DNA from: Blautia sp. An81 | GTDB taxonomy: Bacteria > Bacillota > Clostridia > Lachnospirales > Lachnospiraceae | Length of the DNA: 64,000 bases | Reading direction: 5' to 3' | NCBI RefSeq assembly: GCF_002161285.1 | Contig: NZ_NFHH01000003.1 | Coordinates: forward strand, 124,001 to 188,000 | Shown here: positions 52,554-60,709 of the stretch, one piece after another | Layout: each line of letters opens with the position of its first letter | Position numbering within the stretch: position 1 is the first letter of the stretch | Program-made: the position numbers and the translations under genes | The notes under the pieces: generated by a model | What the model was told of the DNA's origin: nothing | What the model saw: only the letters and a program-made list of their open reading frames with translations | Databases searched by the model: none

Positions 52554-54475
52554 GCGGAAAATTTATGCCGGTGACAAGGGAAGAGATGGAGGAGAGAGGA
52601 ATCCTCCAGCCGGATTTTGTCTATATTTTAGGAGACGCCTATGTGGATCATCCTTCCTTTGGTGCGGCGATTATTACAAGATTATTAGAGAGCCGGGGAT
52701 ACTCGGTAGGTATTATTTCTCAGCCTGACTGGAAAAAGAAGGAGAGTATTGCCCTCTTCGGGGAGCCCAGACTGGCCTTTCTGGTTTCAGCGGGAAATAT
52801 GGATTCTATGGTAAATCATTATACGGTTTCCAGAAAACACAGAAAGACCGACGCTTATTCTCCCGGAGGGGAAATGGGGCTTCGGCCAGACCGGGCGGTG
52901 ACAGTATACAGCAATCTGATTCGCCAGACCTATAAGAATACTCCTATAATCCTGGGAGGGATCGAAGCCTCTCTCAGAAGAATGGCCCATTACGATTACT
53001 GGGCAGATGCTATGAAACATTCGGTCCTGCTGGATTCCGGAGCAGATATGATCTCCTATGGAATGGGCGAGAGGAGTATCCTGAAGATTGCCGAAGCTCT
53101 GGATATGGGAATTCCCGTAGAACATATTACAAATATTCCAGGAACAGTGTACAGGACCAAGGAGCCGCCTAAGAAGGGAATCCTTCTTCCCTCTTATGAG
53201 GAAGTTTCCGGAGATAAAAGGGCTTATGCCAAAAGCTTTAAGATACAGTATGAGAATACAGACCCTTTTACGGGTAATGTGCTGATGGAATCTTATGGCG
53301 GCAAAGGCTATATTGTGCAGAATCCGCCTTCCAAGCCACTGAGTCAGAAGGAGATGGACGAAGTATACGGCCTGCCCTATGCGGGGACCTATCACCCTAT
53401 GTACGAGAAAAAGGGAAAAATTCCGGCTATCGAAGAGATCCGGTTCAGCATTACCAGCAACCGGGGCTGCTTCGGGGGCTGTAATTTCTGCGCCCTGGCC
53501 TTTCATCAGGGAAGGATTGTCCAGACCAGAAGTCAGGAATCTATTTTGGAAGAGGCAGAGAAATTTACCAGAGAGCCGGATTTTAAGGGTTATATCCATG
53601 ATGTGGGAGGGCCTACGGCAGATTTCCGTCACCCTTCCTGCAAGAAGCAGATGACAAAGGGAATCTGTACAAATCGACAGTGCCTTTTTCCAAAACCATG
53701 TAAAAATCTGGAGGCAGATCATAAGGACTATCTGGAACTCCTTAGGAAGCTTCGTAAGCTGCCAGGAGTAAAGAAGGTCTTTATCCGCTCAGGAATCCGC
53801 TTTGACTATGTGAACCAGGATCCTTCGCCGGAATTTCTGGACGAACTGGTACGCTACCATGTAAGCGGACAGCTTCGGGTGGCTCCCGAGCATGTTTCAG
53901 ACCAGGTTCTGTATTACATGGGCAAACCAGAGCATCAGGTATATGAGGAGTTTATCAGGAGATTTTATAAGGCTAATGAGAAATATGGAATGAAGCAGTA
54001 CGCAGTGCCCTATCTTATGTCCTCTCATCCCGGCTGTACCATGAAAGAGGCGGTAAAGCTGGCAGAGTATGTAAGGGATATGGGCTTTATGCCGGAGCAG
54101 GTCCAGGATTTTTATCCTACCCCGTCGACCATGTCCACCTGTATGTATTACACAGGTATAGATCCCCGGACAGGAGAAAAGGTCTATGTGCCCAGAGATT
54201 CCAGGGAGAAAGCCATGCAGAGAGCCCTTCTTCAATATCGGAAACCAGAGAATTATGAGCTGGTCCGGGAGGCCCTGGAAAGAGCAGGAAGAACCGATCT
54301 TATTGGATTTGGTGGAAAATCCCTGATACGGCCCAGAAAGGGTGAAAAGGCTGGACAGACCGGAGGAAAAAGGACAGAAAAGACTGGACAGCATCTTCAG
54401 GGTAGAGAAAAGGCCGGAAAATCGGGAAAGAAAAAGACTATTCGGAATGTACACAGAAAAAAGACAAAAGGGTAA
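52550..54475 (+). CDS. YgiQ-family radical SAM protein
   Basis: 641 residues from ATG 52550, which overlaps the HAD stop and has AGGGAG 5-6 nt upstream; GTG 52544 is less likely. N-terminal B12-binding-like domain (about 30-200), then radical SAM CFGGCNFC binding the [4Fe-4S] cluster, GGPTADF, and a C-terminal DUF3362-like region with PTPSTMSTCMYYTG. The end is Lys/Gly-rich. Reaction unknown. Confidence 0.93.
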   Translation: MSGKFMPVTREEMEERGILQPDFVYILGDAYVDHPSFGAAIITRLLESRGYSVGIISQPDWKKKESIALFGEPRLAFLVSAGNMDSMVNHYTVSRKHRKTDAYSPGGEMGLRPDRAVTVYSNLIRQTYKNTPIILGGIEASLRRMAHYDYWADAMKHSVLLDSGADMISYGMGERSILKIAEALDMGIPVEHITNIPGTVYRTKEPPKKGILLPSYEEVSGDKRAYAKSFKIQYENTDPFTGNVLMESYGGKGYIVQNPPSKPLSQKEMDEVYGLPYAGTYHPMYEKKGKIPAIEEIRFSITSNRGCFGGCNFCALAFHQGRIVQTRSQESILEEAEKFTREPDFKGYIHDVGGPTADFRHPSCKKQMTKGICTNRQCLFPKPCKNLEADHKDYLELLRKLRKLPGVKKVFIRSGIRFDYVNQDPSPEFLDELVRYHVSGQLRVAPEHVSDQVLYYMGKPEHQVYEEFIRRFYKANEKYGMKQYAVPYLMSSHPGCTMKEAVKLAEYVRDMGFMPEQVQDFYPTPSTMSTCMYYTGIDPRTGEKVYVPRDSREKAMQRALLQYRKPENYELVREALERAGRTDLIGFGGKSLIRPRKGEKAGQTGGKRTEKTGQHLQGREKAGKSGKKKTIRNVHRKKTKG

Positions 54476-54484
54476 GGTTGTGGT

Positions 54485-55258
54485 ATGATGAAAATAGCGG
54501 TTGTCACAGGCGCTTCTTCCGGTATGGGAAGAGAGTTTGTGGGGCAGATCGCAGAAAAATATCCCTGGCTGGATGAAATCTGGGCCATTGCCAGAAGGGC
54601 CGGGGAGCTGGAAAAATTAAAAGAGGAAATACAGGAAGTCTCAGTGCGTCCTCTGCCTCTGGATATTTCCAGGGAAGAAGACCGGGAGAAGCTGAAAAAG
54701 CTTTTGAAGAAAGAGAACCCCAAAATCCTGCTTCTGGTAAATGCCGCAGGAATGGGAATACAGAAAGAATTCGCTGGGATTTCGCCTCAGGAGGCTGTTT
54801 CTATGACAGAGCTGAATTGTTCTGCCCTTACCGGGATTACCGGTATCTGTCTGCCTTACTGCAAAGATGGGAGCAGGATTTTTATGCTTGCCAGCGCTGC
54901 GGCTTTTGTCCCTCAGCCGGGATTTGCCGTATATGCGGCCTCAAAGGCTTATGTGGTCAGCTTTTCCAGGGCTCTGAACCGGGAGCTGAAACCGCGGAGG
55001 ATTCAGGTCACCGCAGTGTGCCCCGGCCCTGTGGATACCCCATTTCTGGAAAAAATGGGAGGGAAAGACCAGATGCCCGGCTATAAGAAACCCTTTATTG
55101 CCAGGCCCGGAGCCGTTGTGAAGAAGGCTTTAAGAGATGGAGCCAGGGGGAGGGAACTGTCGGTTCCAGGAGTTTTTATAAAGGCTCTGGAAGCTGGCTG
55201 TAAAATTCTTCCCCACAGCCTGATACTGAGATTTATGGAGGGAAAGTCAGATTCATGA
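54485..55258 (+). CDS. Short-chain dehydrogenase/reductase
   Basis: 257 residues. Rossmann NADP-binding TGASSGMGREF, NAAGMG, and the catalytic YAASK with Tyr and Lys. LPLDISREEDREKL is a typical second strand region. Substrate unknown; classical SDR length. It lies 9 nt after ygiQ and overlaps the next gene by 4 nt. Resembles the YqjQ/DltE-type group seen in Firmicutes. Confidence 0.9.
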   Translation: MMKIAVVTGASSGMGREFVGQIAEKYPWLDEIWAIARRAGELEKLKEEIQEVSVRPLPLDISREEDREKLKKLLKKENPKILLLVNAAGMGIQKEFAGISPQEAVSMTELNCSALTGITGICLPYCKDGSRIFMLASAAAFVPQPGFAVYAASKAYVVSFSRALNRELKPRRIQVTAVCPGPVDTPFLEKMGGKDQMPGYKKPFIARPGAVVKKALRDGARGRELSVPGVFIKALEAGCKILPHSLILRFMEGKSDS

Positions 55259-55875
55259 GTAAGACGACAAAGAAAAAAAACCGGAAAGGAGATTTCGGAT
55301 ATATCAAGACACAGCAGAAAAAAAGAATCCTATATACAGTCCTGGCTTTTATTGCCCCTCTTCTGGTGTTTTTTACGGGACTGTACATTAACAGGACCAG
55401 GAATACAGTTTTTACAGTGGTAGCTGTGGTTGCCTGTCTTCCGGCCTGCAAATTTGTAGTGGATATGATCATGATGTTTCTTCAGAAACCTATGGCTGAA
55501 AAAGACTATCAGGAGATTGAAAAGCACAGGCACGGACTTACCTGCGCTTATGAGCTGGTAATCTCAGCCTATGAGAAACAGTCTTTTGTAGATTCTTTAG
55601 CGGTCTGCGGCAATAATGTGGTAGGATATACAAGCAGAGAGAAAACAGATACGGCTTTTGTAGAGAAACATATCCAGGATATGCTCCGGCAGAACGGTTT
55701 TTACGTGACAGTAAAGATTTTCCGGCGGCTTCCCGATTATACGGCCCGTCTGGAATCTATGTGGGAGCACAGAGAGGCGCTGGAAAAAGATATTAAGTAT
55801 CGTCCAGATCCGGCAACTCCTGATATGACCAGGAGTGAGAAGATCATGGCTGTGCTTTATGCGATTTCTCTCTAG
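55255..55875 (+). CDS. Two-span membrane protein of unknown function
   Basis: 206 residues. A basic N-terminus (KTTKKKNRKG) is followed by two membrane segments (about 26-46 and 53-75), then a soluble cytoplasmic domain of 130 residues containing HGLTCAYELVISAYEKQSFVDSLAVCGNNVVGYTSRE and HIQDMLRQNGFYVTVKIF. I do not recognise the family, though the gene's position in this run of genes between the SDR and rluA-like genes looks fixed. ATGA overlap with the SDR gene. Confidence 0.78.
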   Translation: MSKTTKKKNRKGDFGYIKTQQKKRILYTVLAFIAPLLVFFTGLYINRTRNTVFTVVAVVACLPACKFVVDMIMMFLQKPMAEKDYQEIEKHRHGLTCAYELVISAYEKQSFVDSLAVCGNNVVGYTSREKTDTAFVEKHIQDMLRQNGFYVTVKIFRRLPDYTARLESMWEHREALEKDIKYRPDPATPDMTRSEKIMAVLYAISL

Positions 55876-55883
55876 GAGGAGTT

Positions 55884-56891
55884 ATGGAACAGATTACAGT
55901 AAAAGAGGGAGACAGCGGACAGCGGCTGGATAAATATCTGGGGAAATATTTAAAAGAAGCGCCCAAAAGTTTTCTCTACAAAATGATGAGGAAAAAGAAC
56001 ATCACCCTGAATGGAAAAAAGGCTCAGGGAAATGAAATCCTGAAAGAAAAGGATGAAATCCGGCTGTTTCTGGCTGCTGAAACCATAGAAAAATTCCGGG
56101 GCGCCGGGAAAGAGGAAGGGGTTCATGGCCTTTTGGATATTCCTTATGAGGATGCCCAGGTACTCTTTGTCAATAAACCGGCAGGAATGCTTTCTCAGAA
56201 GGCTGCCAGAGAAGATGTTTCTCTGGTAGAATATCTTACAGGTTATCTTCAGGAAAAAGAAAAGGCAGGGGAGGAAAGAGGAGATACTTTCCGTCCTGGC
56301 ATCTGCAACCGGCTGGACCGGAATACCAGCGGCCTGGTGGCGGCAGGAAAGACGGTGAAGGGGCTTCAGGCTCTGTCAGAGGCCTTCCGGGAAAGGACTA
56401 TGCATAAATATTACCTGGCTCTGGTAAGGGGGAGAATTGCAAAGCCTGCCTATATTAAAGGATATCTGAAAAAGGATGAGAAGAAAAATCAGGTAAGGAT
56501 AACAGAAAAGGAAATAAAGGGAAGCCTTCCCATAGAAACCAGGTATAAGCCCCTGGAGATTTCTCAGGGAGGAGATACCCTTCTGATGGTAGAACTTTTA
56601 ACCGGACGTTCTCATCAGATACGGAGTCACCTGGCATCTATAGGACATCCGGTTATCGGAGACCGAAAATATGGGGAGAAAAAGAGTAATGACAGGTATG
56701 AGAGAAAATACGGTGTGAAAAGCCAGCTCCTCCATGCATGGAAGCTTCAGTTTTCCTGGGAAGAGGGAACACTGAAAGGTCTGTCAGAACGAACAGTTAC
56801 GGCCCAGCCGCCGGACTTATTTCAGAAAGTCCTGGAAGGGGAAGGATTTGATGAAAAGATATACAGAGAAAATAAGGGAGAAGAATCATGA
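55884..56891 (+). CDS. RluA-family pseudouridine synthase
   Basis: 335 residues. N-terminal S4 domain (QRLDKYLGKYLKEAPKSFLYKMMRKKNITLNG) and a catalytic domain with the Asp in CNRLDRNTSGLVAAGKT; LLTGRSHQIRSHLASIGHPVIGDRKYG is the family end signature. It is of the RluC/RluD type and would modify 23S rRNA. Ribosome site AGGAGGAG. Overlaps lepB by 4 nt. Confidence 0.94.
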   Translation: MEQITVKEGDSGQRLDKYLGKYLKEAPKSFLYKMMRKKNITLNGKKAQGNEILKEKDEIRLFLAAETIEKFRGAGKEEGVHGLLDIPYEDAQVLFVNKPAGMLSQKAAREDVSLVEYLTGYLQEKEKAGEERGDTFRPGICNRLDRNTSGLVAAGKTVKGLQALSEAFRERTMHKYYLALVRGRIAKPAYIKGYLKKDEKKNQVRITEKEIKGSLPIETRYKPLEISQGGDTLLMVELLTGRSHQIRSHLASIGHPVIGDRKYGEKKSNDRYERKYGVKSQLLHAWKLQFSWEEGTLKGLSERTVTAQPPDLFQKVLEGEGFDEKIYRENKGEES

Positions 56892-57415
56892 AGAAAACAT
56901 CTATCGCAAAAGAACTGTGGGAATATGTAAAGATGATCATCTTTGTGGTGGTTTTTGTGCTGGTAGTAAATAATTTTCTGATCATTAATGCAAAGATTCC
57001 TTCTGAATCTATGGAAAATACTATTATGACCGGGGATCGTATATTCGGCAACCGGCTGGCTTATCTTCTGGGAGATCCGGAGAGATATGATATTGTTATT
57101 TTCCGGTATCCTGATGATGAAAGTCAGCTTTTCATTAAGAGAGTTATCGGTCTTCCCGGAGAGACTGTGGAGATCATAGATGGGAAGGTGTACATAGACG
57201 GCTCAGAGACGCCTTTGGATGACAGCTTTACCCCGGAGACCCCTACGGGAAATTACGGACCATATACAGTTCCGGAAGGCTGCTACTTTATGCTGGGAGA
57301 CAACAGGAATAATTCCAGGGATTCCCGTTTCTGGCAGAACCCTTATGTAGAAGAAGATAAGATTCTGGGAAAAGCCGTGCTGAGATATTTCCCAGGTATT
57401 AAATTCCTGGAGTAA
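56888..57415 (+). CDS. lepB: Signal peptidase I
   Basis: 175 residues. One N-terminal membrane anchor (about 17-35), the catalytic Ser in IPSESMENTI, the catalytic Lys in FIKRVIGLPGE, then GDNRNNSRDSR. It removes signal peptides from exported proteins at the outer face of the membrane. Length fits the small Gram-positive type. Coupled to rluA-like gene upstream and 12 nt before recU. Confidence 0.96.
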   Translation: MKKTSIAKELWEYVKMIIFVVVFVLVVNNFLIINAKIPSESMENTIMTGDRIFGNRLAYLLGDPERYDIVIFRYPDDESQLFIKRVIGLPGETVEIIDGKVYIDGSETPLDDSFTPETPTGNYGPYTVPEGCYFMLGDNRNNSRDSRFWQNPYVEEDKILGKAVLRYFPGIKFLE

Positions 57416-57427
57416 GGAGGCGAACAG

Positions 57428-57961
57428 ATGGCAACCTGGAACTCCAGAGGCCTGAGGGGCTCAACACTGGAAGAATTTATCAACCATACCTGTGAACTAT
57501 ACAGAGAGAAAAATCTGGCTCTCATACAGAAAGTGCCTACACCTATTACGCCAGTACAGATTGACCAGAAAAGCAGGCACATTACCCTGGCCTATTTTGA
57601 AAAAAAAAGTACAGTAGACTATATTGGGGCTGTTCAGGGGATTCCGGTATGCTTTGATGCAAAGGAATGCTCTACTGACACATTTCCCCTTCAGAATATC
57701 CATGAGCATCAGGTGGCATTTATGAGAGACTTTGAAAGGCAGCAGGGAGTAGCTTTTCTAATCTTATATTTTTCTCACAGAGATGAGGTTTATTATTTGA
57801 CTTTCCGCCAGATGTACCGCTTCTGGCAGCGGGGAATCCAGGGGGGGCCAAAACATTTTAAATACCAGGAGCTGGAACCTCAGTGGTTTCTGGAGAGGAA
57901 AGGAAATGTTCTGGTACCTTTCCTGGATGGGATACAGAGAGACCTGGAATACAGAGTATAG
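57428..57961 (+). CDS. recU: Holliday junction resolvase RecU
   Basis: 177 residues. NSRGLRGSTLEEFIN at the N-terminus, then KVPTPI and the PD-(D/E)XK site VDYIGAVQGIPVCFDAKE, with FPLQNIHEHQVAFM and FLILYFSHRDEVYYL following, all typical of RecU. It cuts four-way junctions, complementing RuvAB encoded at 26070-27764; Firmicutes use RecU in place of RuvC. In Bacillus it sits beside a PBP gene; here it follows lepB. Ribosome site AAGGAGG. Confidence 0.93.
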   Translation: MATWNSRGLRGSTLEEFINHTCELYREKNLALIQKVPTPITPVQIDQKSRHITLAYFEKKSTVDYIGAVQGIPVCFDAKECSTDTFPLQNIHEHQVAFMRDFERQQGVAFLILYFSHRDEVYYLTFRQMYRFWQRGIQGGPKHFKYQELEPQWFLERKGNVLVPFLDGIQRDLEYRV

Positions 57962-57988
57962 CAACCTTTGGGTAAATACTGCGAAACG

Positions 57989-58019
57989 AAAAGGAACTTC
58001 TTCAGAGGCTCCTTTTTTT
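57989..58019 (+). terminator. Terminator of the lepB-recU run
   Basis: AAAAGGA / TCCTTTT stem with a 14-nt loop and a run of seven T. Confidence 0.7.
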
Positions 58020-58088
58020 GTATACTAAAATTAATACTGGGATAAAAGACTATGCTTTCCGGTAATTTTCAGATATTCTGAGCAGGCA

Positions 58089-58118
58089 TTAGACGGGTTT
58101 TTATTCCGCTGTTATACT
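58089..58118 (+). promoter_or_regulatory. Promoter of the MoxR-like chimera
   Basis: TTAGAC at 58089-58094 and TATACT at 58113-58118, 18-bp spacing. The -10 touches an ATG at 58119, so that ATG would not be transcribed and a later start is required. Confidence 0.5.
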
Positions 58119-58172
58119 ATGTGTAAAAATAAGAAACAGGAGACAAAAGCTCTGAGACAGGGAGGGAAAAGA

Positions 58173-58817
58173 TTGGAAAACCATTTAAATATTGTACACC
58201 AGGTACTTGAACAGGTGAACCAGGTGATTTTAGGAAAAAGGGAGGAAATCCGGGAGGTTATGCTGGCTTTCCTGGCAAAGGGCCATGTACTTCTGGAAGA
58301 TATTCCCGGGGTGGGAAAGACAACCCTGGCAGTAGCTTTTTCCCGGACAATGCTCCTGGATTACAAAAGAGTCCAGTACACAGGATGGAACCTTTCTGTA
58401 CCAAGTCTGCAGACACAGAGCAGAGAGGAGACCAGAGATACCCAGAACAGACAGAGCCCTGGAATATTTTTTGAAGTGGACAAAAGGACAGTATGGAAAG
58501 GAATCCTTACCGGAGCAGGAGGAATAGGAATTCTGTGTCTGATTTTCTACAGGCGCTGGAAAAGGCGGGATCAGTGGATACAGAAAGGAGGCATGGGACG
58601 TCTTTTTGACCAGCTTCTTTTTGATCTGCATTTTTCCGGAAGAATGAAAGAATATCAGGGATGGGAAAAAGACTTTGCCTATAGACTTGCAGAAGAAATA
58701 CCGGCGGTTACTTTGGAAGAAACAGAGCAGCTTCTCCGGGGAGCAAGAGAGGAAGCCTTTGGAGAGCCTGGAAAACAAAAAAAGAAAGCTTTCAGGCAGC
58801 CTGGAGAAGCTGCCTGA
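58173..58817 (+). pseudogene. In-frame deletion fusion: MoxR N-terminus joined to transglutaminase-protein C-terminus
   Basis: 214 residues from TTG 58173 (GGGAGGG 5-6 nt upstream). Residues 1-70 are the start of a MoxR AAA+ ATPase, with Walker A in EDIPGVGKTT and RVQYT just before the break. Walker B, sensor and lid are missing. After about residue 71 the sequence is unrelated: a hydrophilic stretch, one membrane segment (GILTGAGGIGILCLIF) and a charged tail with EIPAVTLEETEQLLRGAREEAFG, which looks like the end of a TgpA-type transglutaminase protein. These normally flank a DUF58 gene in one operon. One deletion of several kb explains the join. ATPase function must be lost. Confidence 0.72.
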
Positions 58818-58869
58818 AGGTAAGAGTTCATTTATTATCCAGGATGAAAAGACCAGTAAAACTGCTTTA

Positions 58870-59901
58870 TTATATACGGGTTTCTTTCCGATGGTTTTCA
58901 CCTTGATACTGTTTCCGGTAATCTGTGGGAAGAATCCCTGTTACACTTTTAAAGGCATTTGTAAACTTACTAGGACTTTCATATCCCACAGAAAGGGCAA
59001 TGGAGGAGATGCTTTCCTGGGAACAGCGGAGCATGGCGGCTGCCTGCTGGATACGATATTCTTTCATGTATGAGGCAATGGGAAGTCCGTAGACAGACTT
59101 AAAAATGCTCTTCAGGGCAGAGCTGTTGATCAGATACTTTTTTGAAAGCTCCTCTATGGTGAACCTTTTCGTGAGATTTTGAGTGAGAAGACTGTGGACA
59201 GAACGGATAATCTCTACCTGATCTGAGTAATATGGGTCTGCAGCTTTTCCCTGAGAAGGATCTTCCATATAAAGAAACAGGAGAAGTTCCTGGCACTTTA
59301 ATTTCAAATAAGGAAATTTCATCTCCTGAGGCAGATGGTAGAGTTCGGAAAAAATATGTTCTACTCTTTTGTTAGCCGGAAAAGAAAAAATTTCCTGGGA
59401 GGTACAGAACTTATGAAACAGCAGGCCCTCTGGAAGTTCTGTCTCATTAAGAGGAGAGGGAAGAGTTGTTTTCAGAACATCTAAATCTATTGAGACTGTA
59501 ATGCCTTCATAGTACCCTAAAGGAAATGTAATCTCTGTCCTGGATTCTTTACAGGCATCTCTGCAGTGAACAGCCAGATCTCCCTTTCCTACATAGAGGC
59601 TTTGGCCGTTTTCCATATTCCAGCCAATCCGCCCCAGATTGCAGTGATCAATCTTCAAAACAGAAGGCTTATGGCTGTGATGAAAGGCAAACTTATGGCC
59701 AAGACACCAGGCAAAGGTAATGCCCATTCCCGGATACAGATCATAATGCTCGAGAAGCAGTTTGGTATCCTTAAAATCCCCAAGAGGGAAGAGTTTTTCC
59801 TGTACGGTTTTTGCAGGATAGGAATAAATTCTGAGCAGGCACTGGCCGGCATCCAGATCTTTTAGTCTTTCTTTCAGCTGACAAGATAATTCTTTTTCCA
59901 T
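58870..59901 (-). CDS. AraC-family transcriptional regulator
   Basis: 343 residues. An N-terminal ligand/dimer region of about 230 residues without a recognised fold, then the double helix-turn-helix at the C-terminus: FTIEELSKKYLINSSALKSIFKSVYG and ISSIALSVGYESPSKFTNAFKSVTGILPTDYR. Ribosome site AAGGAGG. It is convergent with the MoxR chimera and its ATG is 14 nt past the ArsR-type gene's stop on the same strand, so the two may be cotranscribed. The target is unknown; a link to metal stress is only positional. Confidence 0.88.
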   Translation of the reverse strand: MEKELSCQLKERLKDLDAGQCLLRIYSYPAKTVQEKLFPLGDFKDTKLLLEHYDLYPGMGITFAWCLGHKFAFHHSHKPSVLKIDHCNLGRIGWNMENGQSLYVGKGDLAVHCRDACKESRTEITFPLGYYEGITVSIDLDVLKTTLPSPLNETELPEGLLFHKFCTSQEIFSFPANKRVEHIFSELYHLPQEMKFPYLKLKCQELLLFLYMEDPSQGKAADPYYSDQVEIIRSVHSLLTQNLTKRFTIEELSKKYLINSSALKSIFKSVYGLPIASYMKEYRIQQAAAMLRCSQESISSIALSVGYESPSKFTNAFKSVTGILPTDYRKQYQGENHRKETRI

Positions 59902-59915
59902 AAGACAAGCCTCCT

Positions 59916-60290
59916 TCAGATTTTTTCTGTCCTTTCAGGACAGGTGATCTTGCCAAGGGTTTCTATGGTGTGATGGAGAACCTGGGCCAGTTCAGTGTCT
60001 GCTGTACGGTAATACATTTCTTTTCCTTCCCGGCGGCTTACGATCAGGCCGCTGCTTTTTAACAGCTTCAGATGATGAGAGACTGCGGGGCTGCTCATGT
60101 TGACAAGAGCAGCAATGTTCAGCACACATTCTTCGCAGTGGCACAGGAGCCAAAATATCCTCAGACGGCTTGGATCTCCCAGTTGTTTCATAGCTTCAGA
60201 GACTCCTGCAATTTCCTCTTCCGTAGGCATGTGTTCTGCAACTTTCTTTTCATTATACCCATGATCATGGGGTAAAATCTGATTTTTCAT
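59916..60290 (-). CDS. ArsR/SmtB-family metal-sensing repressor (CadC-like)
   Basis: 124 residues from the ATG at 60290 (GAGGAA 8 nt upstream); a longer frame adds 33 residues over the promoter region. Winged helix: LGDPSRLRIFWLLCHCEECVLNIAAL, MSSPAVSHHLKLLKSSGLIVSRREGKEMYY. The C-x-C-E-E-C in helix 3 resembles the ELCVC metal site of CadC/ArsR. The N-terminal HDHGYNEKKVAEH could add ligands. It should repress the divergent chaperone and ATPase genes until Cd, Zn or Pb binds. Confidence 0.9.
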   Translation of the reverse strand: MKNQILPHDHGYNEKKVAEHMPTEEEIAGVSEAMKQLGDPSRLRIFWLLCHCEECVLNIAALVNMSSPAVSHHLKLLKSSGLIVSRREGKEMYYRTADTELAQVLHHTIETLGKITCPERTEKI

Positions 60291-60373
60291 AGACGATTCC
60301 TCACAAGTATAGTTGTAAATTGTTCCATTTGGAAATAGTTTTAGCCCGAATAGAAAAAGGGCTCTTTTTTCTC

Positions 60374-60402
60374 TTGACTTATTATACAATCAGAAGTAAA
60401 GT
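60374..60402 (+). promoter_or_regulatory. Promoter of the metal chaperone-ATPase genes
   Basis: TTGACT at 60374-60379 and TAAAGT at 60397-60402, 17-bp spacing. It overlaps the minus-strand promoter at 60381-60410, so the two must compete for polymerase. Confidence 0.55.
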
Positions 60403-60410
60403 ATAGTCAA
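60381..60410 (-). promoter_or_regulatory. Promoter of the arsR-type gene
   Basis: Minus strand TTGACT (60410-60405), 18-bp spacer with TG before the -10, TATAAT (60386-60381). Face to face with the plus promoter. Confidence 0.6.
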
Positions 60411-60421
60411 TAATTAAAAGA

Positions 60422-60449
60422 TTGTTTAATTAAATAAATGATTAAACAA
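60422..60449. promoter_or_regulatory. Probable ArsR-family operator
   Basis: Perfect inverted repeat TTGTTTAAT (60422-60430) and ATTAAACAA (60441-60449) with a 10-bp AT-rich spacer, between the promoters and the chaperone ATG. Arm and spacer sizes suit ArsR/SmtB binding. Confidence 0.6.
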
Positions 60450-60469
60450 ATAGAAAGGAGAAAAGAAAA

Positions 60470-60688
60470 ATGAAAAAAACTTACAAAATCGATGTTGACT
60501 GTGCCAACTGTGCAAATAAGATGGAAGATGCTGCAAAGAAAACTGCCGGTGTGAAAAACGCCGTTGTAAATTTTATGACTTTAAAGATGCAGGTGGAATT
60601 TGAAGAAGGCCATGAGCCAAAAGCAGTTATGCAGGAAGTTCTGAAAAATTGCAAAAAAGTAGAAGACGACTGTGAAATCTTTTTATAA
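60470..60688 (+). CDS. Heavy-metal-associated (HMA) domain protein
   Basis: 72 residues, a single ferredoxin-like HMA fold with the metal-binding CxxC in DVDCANCANKMEDAA. The end (CKKVEDDCEIF) has two extra Cys. It likely delivers or buffers metal for the ATPase encoded 21 nt downstream, whose own N-terminus lacks an HMA domain. Ribosome site AAAGGAG. Confidence 0.92.
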   Translation: MKKTYKIDVDCANCANKMEDAAKKTAGVKNAVVNFMTLKMQVEFEEGHEPKAVMQEVLKNCKKVEDDCEIFL

Positions 60689-60709
60689 AGAGAGAAAGAG
60701 AGTGGCCCT

